Shown in pieces: positions 5,550 through 12,302 of a stretch of DNA of 12,719 nt; positions within the stretch are counted from its first letter, which is position 1, and every line of letters starts with the position of its first letter. The stretch spans positions 1 to 12,719 of the forward strand of contig CAJTYO010000073.1 in the NCBI GenBank assembly GCA_910584045.1, given 5' to 3'. The DNA comes from an uncultured Oscillospiraceae bacterium. GTDB taxonomy: Bacteria > Bacillota > Clostridia > Oscillospirales > Oscillospiraceae. The notes under the pieces were generated by a model. It had not been told where the DNA came from. It searched no databases and saw nothing but the letters and a program-made list of their open reading frames with translations. The translations under genes were made by a program, and so were the position numbers.

Positions 5550-6548
5550 ATGGAAAACAAGGAAACCCGCACATTCAAAATTGACCCCAGCATTGAAATG
5601 AAGCCGGTTCGTTTCACGAACCGTTTCGGCATTGAGCTGGCGGGCCACCTCTATCTGCCGGAGGGCTATGAGGCGCAGAAGAACGCCGCTATCATCGTGG
5701 CAGGTCCCTTCGGCGCGGTGAAGGAACAGGCGGCTGGCCTCTACGCCCAGCAGTTTGCTTCCATGGGCTTCGTGTCCCTGGCCTTTGATCCGTCCTTTGG
5801 CGGAGAGAGCGGCGGCGAGGTCCGCAACACCGCCTCCCCGGACATCTTCACCGAGGATTACAGCGCCGCTGTGGACTACGTTGGCCTGCTGAACTATGTG
5901 GACCGGGAGCGAATCGGAGCTGTGGGCATCTGCGGACTGTCCGGCATGGCTGTCACCGCCGCCGGGACTGATACCCGGATCAAGGCGGTGGCCACTCTCT
6001 CCATGTACGATATGTCCCGTGACATGAGCCAGGGCCACATGGACTACTACACGGAAGAACAACGCCTGAAGATCAAGGACTATCTCAGCCAGCAGCGGTG
6101 GCGGGACGCGGAGAGCGGGACCTATGCCTTGGGCAATCATGAGATCGGTTTTGACGAGGCCGGTAATCTCCTGACCGCGGCTATGGAGGTCCCGGAGGAA
6201 TTGCCGGAGGGCTCTGATCCAGCCTTCGCCGCCTTCTTCCAGTATTACGCCAAACGTGCCCGCCATCCCCGCGCGGTGAACTTTGTGTCCTCCTGGACGG
6301 CCACCATGCCGGTGTCCTTCTGGAACTTCCCGCTGATGACCAACATCAAGGAGGTTTCGCCTCGGCCCATTCTGCTGGTTGCCGGAGAGAACGCCCACTC
6401 CCGGTACTACTCCGAGGACGCCTATGCTGCCACCCAGGAGCCGAAGGAACTGGTAATCGTTCCCGGAGCGGACCATGTTGACCTCTATGACAACTTCGAT
6501 AAGATTCCCTTTGACAAACTGGAATCTTTCTTCAAGAACCATCTGTAA
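5550..6548 (+). CDS. Alpha/beta hydrolase (YcjY/dienelactone hydrolase-like)
   Basis: This 332-aa cytosolic protein starts at ATG 5550, 9 nt after TAAGGAG (5534-5540). An in-frame TTG at 5544 is too close to that site. The alpha/beta hydrolase fold is visible: strand and oxyanion region AAIIVAGPFGAVKEQ (residues 46-60), GFVSLAFDPSFGGESGG, nucleophile elbow GAVGICGLSGMA (around 123-134), and the His loop PGADHVDLYD with His309. GENAHSRYYSEDAY (Glu280) precedes it. The elbow does not match the usual GxSxG: Cys128 sits at the expected nucleophile position, as in dienelactone hydrolases, with Ser131 nearby. The family includes E. coli YcjY, whose substrate is not established. Here it probably hydrolyses an ester, lactone or similar bond in the compound handled by the operon. 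Confidence 0.88.
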   Translation: MENKETRTFKIDPSIEMKPVRFTNRFGIELAGHLYLPEGYEAQKNAAIIVAGPFGAVKEQAAGLYAQQFASMGFVSLAFDPSFGGESGGEVRNTASPDIFTEDYSAAVDYVGLLNYVDRERIGAVGICGLSGMAVTAAGTDTRIKAVATLSMYDMSRDMSQGHMDYYTEEQRLKIKDYLSQQRWRDAESGTYALGNHEIGFDEAGNLLTAAMEVPEELPEGSDPAFAAFFQYYAKRARHPRAVNFVSSWTATMPVSFWNFPLMTNIKEVSPRPILLVAGENAHSRYYSEDAYAATQEPKELVIVPGADHVDLYDNFDKIPFDKLESFFKNHL

Positions 6549-6572
6549 TTCAAAAACAAGGAGGAATTTCTG

Positions 6573-7514
6573 ATGAATACAATGCCGAAAATTGCGCTGG
6601 GCGCATGGTCTTGGGGTGCTGGCGCGGCTGGCGGAGATCAGGTGTTTGGAAACCATTTGTTTGAGGATGATCTGCGCCCGGTGTTTGACAAGGCACTGGA
6701 GTGCGGCCTGATCCTGTGGGATACCGCCGCCGTTTACGGTGAGGGAACCTCCGAGCGTATCCTGGGCAGCTTCGTCAAGGATGCTGCTCGTGAGCAGGTG
6801 ATCCTCTCCACTAAATTCACTCCGCAGATTGCCAGCGATTCCCCGGAGGCCATGCAGGAGATGTTGGACGGAAGCAAAGCCCGCCTCCACGCGGATGTGA
6901 TGGATGTGTACTGGATTCACAACCCCATGGATGTGGAGAAGTGGACCCCCAAGCTCATTCCTCTGGCACAGAGCGGCCAAATCAAGTCCATCGGTGTGTC
7001 CAATCACAATCTGGTGGAGATCAAACGGGCCAATGAGATTTTAGGAGCCTCCGGCCTGAAGGTCAGCGCCGTTCAGAACCACTTCTCCCTGCTACACCGT
7101 TCCTTGGAGCGGGCCGGGATTCTGGACTACTGCAAAGAGAACGGGATCATCTTCTACGCCTACATGGTATTGGAGCAGGGGGCGCTGTCCGGCAAATATG
7201 ATGCCGCTCATCCCTTCCCGGAGGGCAGCGACCGGGCCAAATGCTATGGCCCCGTCCTTCCGCAGTTGGGGAAGCTGATTGAAAAAATGCGGCAGATCGG
7301 CGGCAAATACGACGCCTCTCCCGCGCAGATCGCCACCGCCTGGGCTATTGCCAAGGGGACCCTGCCCATCATTGGCGTGACGAAGGCGGAGCAGGTGGAA
7401 GCCGCCGCGAAAGCTGCGGAGATCGCACTGTCGGCGGATGAAATTTCTGAGCTGGAAGCCCTTGGGGATACCGCCAATATCAATACGCTGCGCGAGTGGG
7501 AAAAGGAGATGTGA
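6573..7514 (+). CDS. Cytosolic aldo/keto reductase
   Basis: This 313-aa protein starts at ATG 6573, 8 nt after AAGGAGG (6558-6564). It is a full-length aldo/keto reductase TIM barrel of the multi-strand AKR type that normally uses NADPH to reduce aldehydes and ketones. The catalytic tetrad is intact: Asp50 and Tyr55 in LILWDTAAVYGEG, Lys81 in ILSTKF, and His116 in VYWIHNP. The cofactor-binding end is recognisable as GTLPIIGVTKAEQVEAAAKA. There is no signal peptide, so it acts in the cytosol. It is 24 bp downstream of the hydrolase, and the next gene's ribosome binding site lies within its last codons, so the genes form one operon. A second aldo/keto reductase domain lies in the last operon gene, but with a signal peptide. 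The two do not look like recent duplicates. Confidence 0.92.
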   Translation: MNTMPKIALGAWSWGAGAAGGDQVFGNHLFEDDLRPVFDKALECGLILWDTAAVYGEGTSERILGSFVKDAAREQVILSTKFTPQIASDSPEAMQEMLDGSKARLHADVMDVYWIHNPMDVEKWTPKLIPLAQSGQIKSIGVSNHNLVEIKRANEILGASGLKVSAVQNHFSLLHRSLERAGILDYCKENGIIFYAYMVLEQGALSGKYDAAHPFPEGSDRAKCYGPVLPQLGKLIEKMRQIGGKYDASPAQIATAWAIAKGTLPIIGVTKAEQVEAAAKAAEIALSADEISELEALGDTANINTLREWEKEM

Positions 7515-7516
7515 AT

Positions 7517-8140
7517 ATGAAGGTCTTATTACTGAATGGCAGCACCCGTAAAAACGGCTGCACCTATCTCGCTTTATCGGAAGTGACAAAGGCATTGGAA
7601 ACCGATGGAGTGGAGACGGAAATCGTCCAATTAGGGTCCGACCCCGTCTGGGACTGCATCGGCTGCAACAGCTGCCAGGGCAGTGGCCACTGCGTATTTG
7701 AGGACGATGTGGTCAACGCCTGGATCGCCAAGGCCCGGGAGGCGGACGGCTTTGTGTTTGGCTCTCCGGTCTACTTCGCCCACCCCACCGGGCACATCCT
7801 CTCCGTCCTGGACCGGATGTTTTACGCCGGGGCAGACGCCTTTCTCCACAAGCCGGGGGCCGCGGTGGTAACCGCCCGCCGGGCCGGGACCACCGCCTCG
7901 CTGGATGTGCTGAACAAGTACATGACAGACGCCCAAATGCCGGTTGTCACCTCCACCTATTGGAACATGGTCTTTGGCCCCGCCCCTGAGCTGGTGGAGC
8001 AGGACAAAGAGGGCCTCCAGACCATGCGGAACCTGGGCCGAAACATGGCGTGGCTGCTGAAATGTATCCAGGCCGGAGCGCAACAGGGTGTGACACCGCC
8101 TGCCGCGGAGACAGAACACTGGACCAATTTTAACCGTTGA
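7517..8140 (+). CDS. NAD(P)H-dependent FMN reductase / iron-sulfur flavoprotein-like
   Basis: This 207-aa protein starts at ATG 7517, 8 nt after AAGGAG (7503-7508). A longer frame from GTG 7496 lies inside the preceding gene and is less likely. It has a flavodoxin-like fold. The N-terminal KVLLLNGSTRKNGCTYLAL (2-20) forms the FMN phosphate-binding loop. GSPVYFAHPTG is the isoalloxazine-contacting loop. Cys47, Cys50, Cys53 and Cys59 form CX2CX2CX5C, fitting the compact CX2CX2CX4-7C motif that binds 4Fe-4S in archaeal iron-sulfur flavoproteins. Many cluster-free relatives keep similar cysteines, so the cluster is a possibility, not a given. Its likely role is electron transfer from NAD(P)H to quinones, nitro compounds or another operon protein. 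Confidence 0.88.
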   Translation: MKVLLLNGSTRKNGCTYLALSEVTKALETDGVETEIVQLGSDPVWDCIGCNSCQGSGHCVFEDDVVNAWIAKAREADGFVFGSPVYFAHPTGHILSVLDRMFYAGADAFLHKPGAAVVTARRAGTTASLDVLNKYMTDAQMPVVTSTYWNMVFGPAPELVEQDKEGLQTMRNLGRNMAWLLKCIQAGAQQGVTPPAAETEHWTNFNR

Positions 8141-8153
8141 GGGAGGCGAACAT

Positions 8154-8738
8154 ATGACGGCAGAGGATGTGATCCGGGGATTCCGGGAGGATATACCGGA
8201 GGACACAGAACGGGCGGCTTATGCCAATGAACTGTTCCAGGAGGCCATCCGGCTGGGAATGGAGCTGAACAATCAGTACCATACCCCGGAGGAAATCCGG
8301 GAGATCATGGGACGGCTAACCAGGAAGAAAATTGATCCCACCTTCCGCCTGTTCCCTCCGTTTTATACGGACTTTGGGAAAAACATTACCATCGGACGGG
8401 ATGTGTTTATCAACTCCGGCTGCCACTTTCAGGATCAGGGCGGGATAGAGATTGGGGATGGCGCTCTGATCGGACATAACGTAGTCCTTGCCACCATCGA
8501 CCATGACCTGGACCCGGCTATGAACCGAAAAAATCACTATGCACCCATCAAGATCGGCGCTCATGTGTGGATCGGCTCCAATGCCACGATTTTATCGGGG
8601 GTTTCCATCGGAGAGTGGTCCGTGGTTGCCGCCGGAGCGGTAGTAACAAAAGACGTCCCACCCATGACGGTGGTGGGCGGGGTCCCCGCTCGAATCATTA
8701 AGGAGATTACACCTAAAACCGCACAAGCATCCGCATGA
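8154..8738 (+). CDS. Maltose/galactoside-type O-acetyltransferase (hexapeptide repeat)
   Basis: This 194-aa protein starts at ATG 8154, 7 nt after GGGAGG (8141-8146). The N-terminal helical cap (residues 1-65) resembles the Maa/LacA domain. From about residue 75 the left-handed beta helix shows repeated hexapeptides (ITIGRDVFINSGCHF, IEIGDGALIGHNVVL, IKIGAHVWIGSNATILSGVSIGEWSVVAAGAVVTKDVPP). The catalytic His117 lies in ATIDHDLDPAMN. The C-terminal VVGGVPARIIKEI is standard. These enzymes use acetyl-CoA to acetylate sugar or other hydroxyl groups and work as cytosolic trimers. In a redox/detoxification operon it may acetylate a reduced alcohol product, which is inference. The gap from the previous stop is 13 bp. 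Confidence 0.92.
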   Translation: MTAEDVIRGFREDIPEDTERAAYANELFQEAIRLGMELNNQYHTPEEIREIMGRLTRKKIDPTFRLFPPFYTDFGKNITIGRDVFINSGCHFQDQGGIEIGDGALIGHNVVLATIDHDLDPAMNRKNHYAPIKIGAHVWIGSNATILSGVSIGEWSVVAAGAVVTKDVPPMTVVGGVPARIIKEITPKTAQASA

Positions 8739-8755
8739 AGAATGGAGGAATTGAT

Positions 8756-10813
8756 GTGAAAAAGCGGTTTCTTTCTTTCGCAATGGCTATCTGCATGGTC
8801 TGTCTCCTGACCATGACCTCCTGCTCGGCGGCGGAAATCCCCGCTGCCAGCGGTGGGACGGGAGTGGACAGCACAAAACTTACATCTGAATCGCAGCCCG
8901 CGTCCTCCTTCTCGGATGTCCCTGCTGATGCTTGGTATGCTGAGGCGATTGCCTATTGCCAGCAGAACGGCATTATGAGCGGAACCACCTCTACCACTTT
9001 CGCACCGGAGGCGACCCTGACACGCGCAATGCTGGCTACGGTGCTGCACCGTATGAGTGATACGCCCGCCGTGTCTGACCCGCCTGTTTTTACGGATGCG
9101 GTTGCCGGGTCCTGGTACAGTGACGCGGTTTCATGGGCGGCAAAGACCGGCGTGATCTCCGGTTACGGCGGTGGGACCTTCGGTGTGAACGACCCCACAA
9201 CACGGGAGCAGGCTGTCACCATCCTCTGGCGCTATGCGGGAGAACTGGAGACTGCCGGGACTGCGGGTGTCGCTGATTTTGCCTCTATCTCCACTTGGGC
9301 GCAGGCGGCGGTCCGTTGGGCCGAGGCTAATGATATTCTGGACGGTATGCTGGATAACAACCGCTTTGATCCCAAGACAAATATTAAACGAGGGGAGGTT
9401 GCCTCTATGCTCTATCACTATTTAAGCAACAACGCCAGCGGCCAGCCGGAACCGGCAACGGGCGGTAAGACCCTGGTAGCCTATTTCTCCGCTACCAACA
9501 CGACCCGGCCTCTGGCGGAGTATGCTTCGGACATTCTGAACGCCGACCTCTATGAGATCGTACCGGAGGCCCCCTATACAGACGCCGACCTGGCCTATTA
9601 TACCAATGGCCGGGCTGACCGGGAGCAAAACGACGCCTCTGCCCGTCCTGCTATCTCCGGCAGCGTAGAGAACATGGCGGACTATGATGTGATCTTCCTG
9701 GGCTATCCCATCTGGCATGGGCAGGCCCCCCGGATCATCAGCACCTTCCTGGAAAGCTATGATTTCACTGGAAAAACCATTGTCCCCTTCTGCACCTCCC
9801 ACTCCAGCGGCATCGGCTCCAGCGATACCAATCTCCACTCCCTCGCCAGCGGAGCGAACTGGCTTGCCGGACGCAGATTCGCCGGTGGAACTACCCGCAG
9901 CACCATAGAGGACTGGATCAACGGACTTGATCTGCCCGAACAGTCAACTGCTGTGGATGCTGTAACTTCCGCTACCGGCAAAGCGGCGTTCAATTTTGAA
10001 ACCAAAAGCGTCACCCTCAACAGCGGCTATGAAATGCCCATCAACGGCCTGGGAACCTACAGCCTCCACGGGGAAACCTGTGTCAATTCCGTAAAGTCCG
10101 CCCTGGCCAGCGGTGTCCGGTTGATCGACACCGCCTCGGCCTACGGCAACGAGGAGGAGGTGGGCCAAGCCGTCCGGGAGGCCATGGAGGAACTGGGCCT
10201 CCAAAGAGAAGATATTTTCGTCATTACGAAGATTTATCCGGGCAGCGAAATGGCAAACCCAGAGCAGTCCATCCAAGCGTGTCTGGACCGGCTGGACCTG
10301 GGCTATGTGGATATGATGCTCCTGCACCACCCCGACCGGAACGATGTGAAAGCGTATCAGGCCATGGAGAAGTTTGTAGAGGAAGGAAAAATCCGCTCCC
10401 TGGGCCTGTCCAACTGGTATGTGAAGGAGCTGGAGGAATTTCTGCCCCAGGTGTCCATCACCCCGGCACTGGTGCAGAATGAAATCCACCCATACTATCA
10501 GGAGAATGAGGTAATTCCCTATATCCAGGACTTGGGCATTGTGGTCCAGGGCTGGTATCCTCTGGGAGGCCGGGGCCACACGGGGGAACTGCTGGGGGAC
10601 GAGGTGATCTCCGGCATTGCAAAGGCTCACGGCGTATCCTCTGCCCAGGTGATTCTTCGCTGGAATCTGCAAAAGGGCGTGGTGGTCATTCCCGGCTCCA
10701 GCAATCCCGACCATATCAAGGAAAATACCGAGTTGTATGATTTTGCGTTGGCTGATGAAGAAATGGCGCAGATCAACGCTCTGGATCGGAACAAAAAGCA
10801 CGATTGGTACTAA
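8756..10813 (+). CDS. Surface lipoprotein fusion: 3 SLH domains, flavodoxin, aldo/keto reductase
   Basis: This 685-aa protein has GTG start 8756, set by GGAGG (8744-8748) 7 nt upstream. An in-frame ATG at 8735 has no ribosome binding site and would spoil the signal peptide. A Lys-Lys-Arg start, a hydrophobic stretch and Met-Thr-Ser-Cys23 form a Sec/lipoprotein signal. Three SLH domains (about 52-100, 111-161, 173-224) bind S-layer or wall polymers, with FSDVPADAWYAEAIAYC and FTDAVAGSWYSDAVSWA openings. A flavodoxin domain (239-390) has FMN loop FSATNTT (244-250) and YPIWHGQAP. A linker contains DAVTSAT (401-407), close to ApbE flavinylation motifs. An aldo/keto reductase domain (419-685) has Asp458, Tyr463, Lys492 and His524 intact; its cofactor loop reads IPGSSNPDHIKEN. 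It is probably an exported, wall-attached reductase. How it gets electrons outside the cell is unclear. Confidence 0.92.
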   Translation: MKKRFLSFAMAICMVCLLTMTSCSAAEIPAASGGTGVDSTKLTSESQPASSFSDVPADAWYAEAIAYCQQNGIMSGTTSTTFAPEATLTRAMLATVLHRMSDTPAVSDPPVFTDAVAGSWYSDAVSWAAKTGVISGYGGGTFGVNDPTTREQAVTILWRYAGELETAGTAGVADFASISTWAQAAVRWAEANDILDGMLDNNRFDPKTNIKRGEVASMLYHYLSNNASGQPEPATGGKTLVAYFSATNTTRPLAEYASDILNADLYEIVPEAPYTDADLAYYTNGRADREQNDASARPAISGSVENMADYDVIFLGYPIWHGQAPRIISTFLESYDFTGKTIVPFCTSHSSGIGSSDTNLHSLASGANWLAGRRFAGGTTRSTIEDWINGLDLPEQSTAVDAVTSATGKAAFNFETKSVTLNSGYEMPINGLGTYSLHGETCVNSVKSALASGVRLIDTASAYGNEEEVGQAVREAMEELGLQREDIFVITKIYPGSEMANPEQSIQACLDRLDLGYVDMMLLHHPDRNDVKAYQAMEKFVEEGKIRSLGLSNWYVKELEEFLPQVSITPALVQNEIHPYYQENEVIPYIQDLGIVVQGWYPLGGRGHTGELLGDEVISGIAKAHGVSSAQVILRWNLQKGVVVIPGSSNPDHIKENTELYDFALADEEMAQINALDRNKKHDWY

Positions 10814-10834
10814 CAAAGCACATATATAGCGGCG

Positions 10835-10870
10835 ATAAAGAGCGGGGCGGCTATCCGCCCTACTCTTTAT
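10835..10870 (+). terminator. Hairpin ending the redox operon
   Basis: A 16-nt stem (10835-10850 with 10855-10870), beginning ATAAAGAG and ending CTCTTTAT. It has one mismatch and one G-T pair and closes on loop CTAT, starting 22 nt after the stop codon. There is no clean T run, so it may be an imperfect terminator or a 3' stabilising hairpin. Confidence 0.6.
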
Positions 10871-10899
10871 ACAGCGTACTCTGAGAAATTCATCGAAGA

Positions 10900-10924
10900 A
10901 ATGCGTCTCACGGTGAGACGCATT
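10900..10924. repeat. Dispersed 25-bp palindrome, copy 4 (right flank of cassette)
   Basis: AATGCGTCTCAC, central G, GTGAGACGCATT, with perfect 12-bp arms. It begins 86 bp after the last operon gene. Its translation (MRLTVRRI) extends the following sigma-factor frame upstream artificially. Confidence 0.95.
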
Positions 10925-11023
10925 AACAGGAACAGCCGATTTTTATATTTAAGGGGAGCTTTTTGCTTTCAATGCACAGTGAGCAATAACAAACCCCTCA
11001 CAGAAAGACCAAGAGAAACAGCG

Positions 11024-11452
11024 ATGACAACACGGTACGAGGCGTTCAACGAAATGACCTTTGAAGCCTACTGCAAGAAAGCTGTGGGAAACGCTATTAA
11101 GAAAGAACGGAGCAGGAAAAACGCAAGGGGAAAACTGGAGTTGTCCTTTTCCGCTTTGACAGACGCCGCGCTCTATGTGCCTTCCCCGGAGGACGGGGAG
11201 ATAAACCGGGCGGAAACAAATTGCCGTATCTTTTACGTGCAGGATATGAAAATCCCGGTTTATGGAGAGGCGCTGGGGCAAGCCCTCTCCTGGCTTCTGC
11301 CGAAGGACAGGGCGATTGTTCTGCTGTGCTTTTTCCGACAGGTAAAGACCGATGAGATTGCCCGCAGACTGAAAACCAGCCCCGATACAGTACGGCGCAG
11401 GCGCAAGTCCGCTCTGCGGAAACTGCGGGATTATTTGGAGGCCATTCCATGA
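11024..11452 (+). CDS. Sigma-70 family RNA polymerase sigma factor (conjugative-element orf7 type)
   Basis: This 142-aa protein is read from ATG 11024 (MTTRYEAFNEMTFEAYCKKA onward). An open frame from 10901 begins in the palindrome and is not a plausible start. The ribosome binding site is weak (AAGAGAAA, around 11010-11018). Residues 10-60 resemble the short N-terminal region of ICE sigma-like proteins. Residues 84-140 form a clear region 4 helix-turn-helix: LSWLLPKDRAIVLLCFFRQV, TDEIARRLKTSPDTVRRRRK. Such genes sit beside a small HTH gene in Tn916/Tn1549-like elements and regulate element transcription. Here it is followed by exactly such a gene, overlapping by 4 nt. It appears intact although the rest of the element is decayed. 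Confidence 0.85.
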   Translation: MTTRYEAFNEMTFEAYCKKAVGNAIKKERSRKNARGKLELSFSALTDAALYVPSPEDGEINRAETNCRIFYVQDMKIPVYGEALGQALSWLLPKDRAIVLLCFFRQVKTDEIARRLKTSPDTVRRRRKSALRKLRDYLEAIP

Positions 11453-11691
11453 GGCGGGTGCCATTCTCCATTATTGCTGCAGCGAAAACCTTTGACCCGG
11501 AGGCCGTTGACGTGGTGTTCCGTCACTTTGAGGGCTTCATCGCCAGCCAGTGTTTGATTGACTGCACCGATGAATACGGAAATACACACTCTATCGTGGA
11601 TGACGACCTCTATTATCAAGCGCAGATCGCCCTGTTCCGGGCTATTGACCGTTTCCAATTCCGGGAGCCGCCCGACAGTTTCATGCCGTAA
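11449..11691 (+). CDS. Small helix-turn-helix domain protein (conjugative-element orf8 type)
   Basis: This 80-aa protein's ATG overlaps the stop of the sigma factor gene (ATGA, 11449-11452), so translation is coupled. The sequence FDPEAVDVVFRHFEGFIASQ, then GNTHSIVDDDLYYQAQIALF and the ending AIDRFQF, is characteristic of the small HTH protein paired with a sigma-like factor in Firmicutes conjugative elements. It has no signal peptide. It probably modulates transcription of the element. A strong terminator follows 20 bp downstream, closing this two-gene unit. Confidence 0.85.
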   Translation: MRRVPFSIIAAAKTFDPEAVDVVFRHFEGFIASQCLIDCTDEYGNTHSIVDDDLYYQAQIALFRAIDRFQFREPPDSFMP

Positions 11692-11710
11692 TTTTTATTT
11701 GTTGTGCCAG

Positions 11711-11740
11711 AGGGTCGTCAGGGTTTTGACGGCCCTTTTT
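11711..11740 (+). terminator. Intrinsic terminator after the sigma/HTH pair
   Basis: A 10-bp stem AGGGTCGTCA/TGACGGCCCT (11711-11720 and 11727-11736, one G-T pair), loop GGGTTT, followed by a T-rich tail. This is a textbook Rho-independent terminator. Confidence 0.88.
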
Positions 11741-11762
11741 ATTTTTGTTCTGATATGGCGGA

Positions 11763-11787
11763 AATGCGTCTCACGGTGAGACGCATT
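11763..11787. repeat. Dispersed 25-bp palindrome, copy 5
   Basis: AATGCGTCTCAC, central G, GTGAGACGCATT, perfect arms. It begins 71 bp after the stop of the HTH gene, beyond its terminator. Confidence 0.95.
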
Positions 11788-11790
11788 AAA

Positions 11791-11995
11791 AAAGCTGTCG
11801 TTTTCGATAACCTTTTTAGAAGTTTTGGACGTTTCTGTGATAATTGCATTTTATTTTGATTTTTCGGAAGTTAGGGTATAGAGAGGCAACAGGAAATAAA
11901 AAGGTTGTCGCTTTATCAAATTTTTTCGGAAGTTTTGGCGTTTTCCGCGAATTATGAGCAAAATCCGATTTTCGCAGATATTAAGAGGTAGAGGG
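11791..11995. repeat. Two imperfect ~95-bp direct repeats, AT-rich
   Basis: Unit A (about 11791-11886) and unit B (about 11901-11995) align along their length with several small gaps and about 110 bp periodicity. Best-conserved blocks are TTGTCG/CTGTCG at the start, GAAGTTTTGG followed by CGTTT in the middle, a TGATTTTTCGG/CCGATTTTCG block, and a purine-rich AGAGG end. CGGAAGTT occurs once more in unit A. No plausible protein is encoded. It could be a protein-binding control region or a decayed duplication. Confidence 0.5.
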
Positions 11996-12302
11996 GGCTG
12001 ATACCCGGCCCTGTTGCAAAAACTGAATAAGGCGATCAGATACATTCTGTATGCGCGGAGCCGGACGGCGGGCACGCAGGGAGAATCCCCCGTGAAAGGA
12101 GGACGGACACCGGGAGGACGGAGCGAACAGGGCCAGCGCCGCAAAGCTGCTTACGGCACAGCAACGGGCGACGAAGCGCGTACAGGCATGATGATACTTG
12201 CGTCGGCTATGCGTCACAGCGTAGGGCGCCCCGCCACGGGAATGGGGGGAGGCACGATAAATCCTATGGAGCGGCCCTGCCAGCCGCCGTCTGAATCCGC
12301 CT
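11996..12302. other. Stretch without a convincing gene
   Basis: This is GC-rich DNA after the AT-rich repeats. One plus-strand frame (from 12014) is open, but its product is low in recognisable features and has no ribosome binding site. A 10-bp direct repeat GGAGGACGGA occurs at 12098-12107 and 12113-12122. It may be decayed coding sequence of the former element. I see no RNA gene or clear promoter. Confidence 0.35.

Noticed and set aside
5388..7007. Long minus-strand open frame (539 codons) opposite the hydrolase and aldo/keto reductase
   Set aside because: It is antisense to two clearly conserved genes, has no ribosome binding site, and its product is His/Gly/Val-rich without family features. 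It results from the GC-rich third positions of the plus-strand genes.
8735..8755. ATG 8735 as start of the surface fusion (4-nt overlap with the acetyltransferase gene)
   Set aside because: No ribosome binding site precedes it, and it would put seven extra residues before the signal peptide. GTG 8756 has GGAGG at the right distance.
9944..10816. Minus-strand open frame opposite the 3' part of the surface fusion
   Set aside because: Antisense shadow of the aldo/keto reductase domain; no start signal and no recognisable protein.
3353..11787. Five palindromes considered as a CRISPR array
   Set aside because: The spacing ranges from about 150 bp to almost 7 kb with genes in between, and there are no spacers of uniform length or cas genes.
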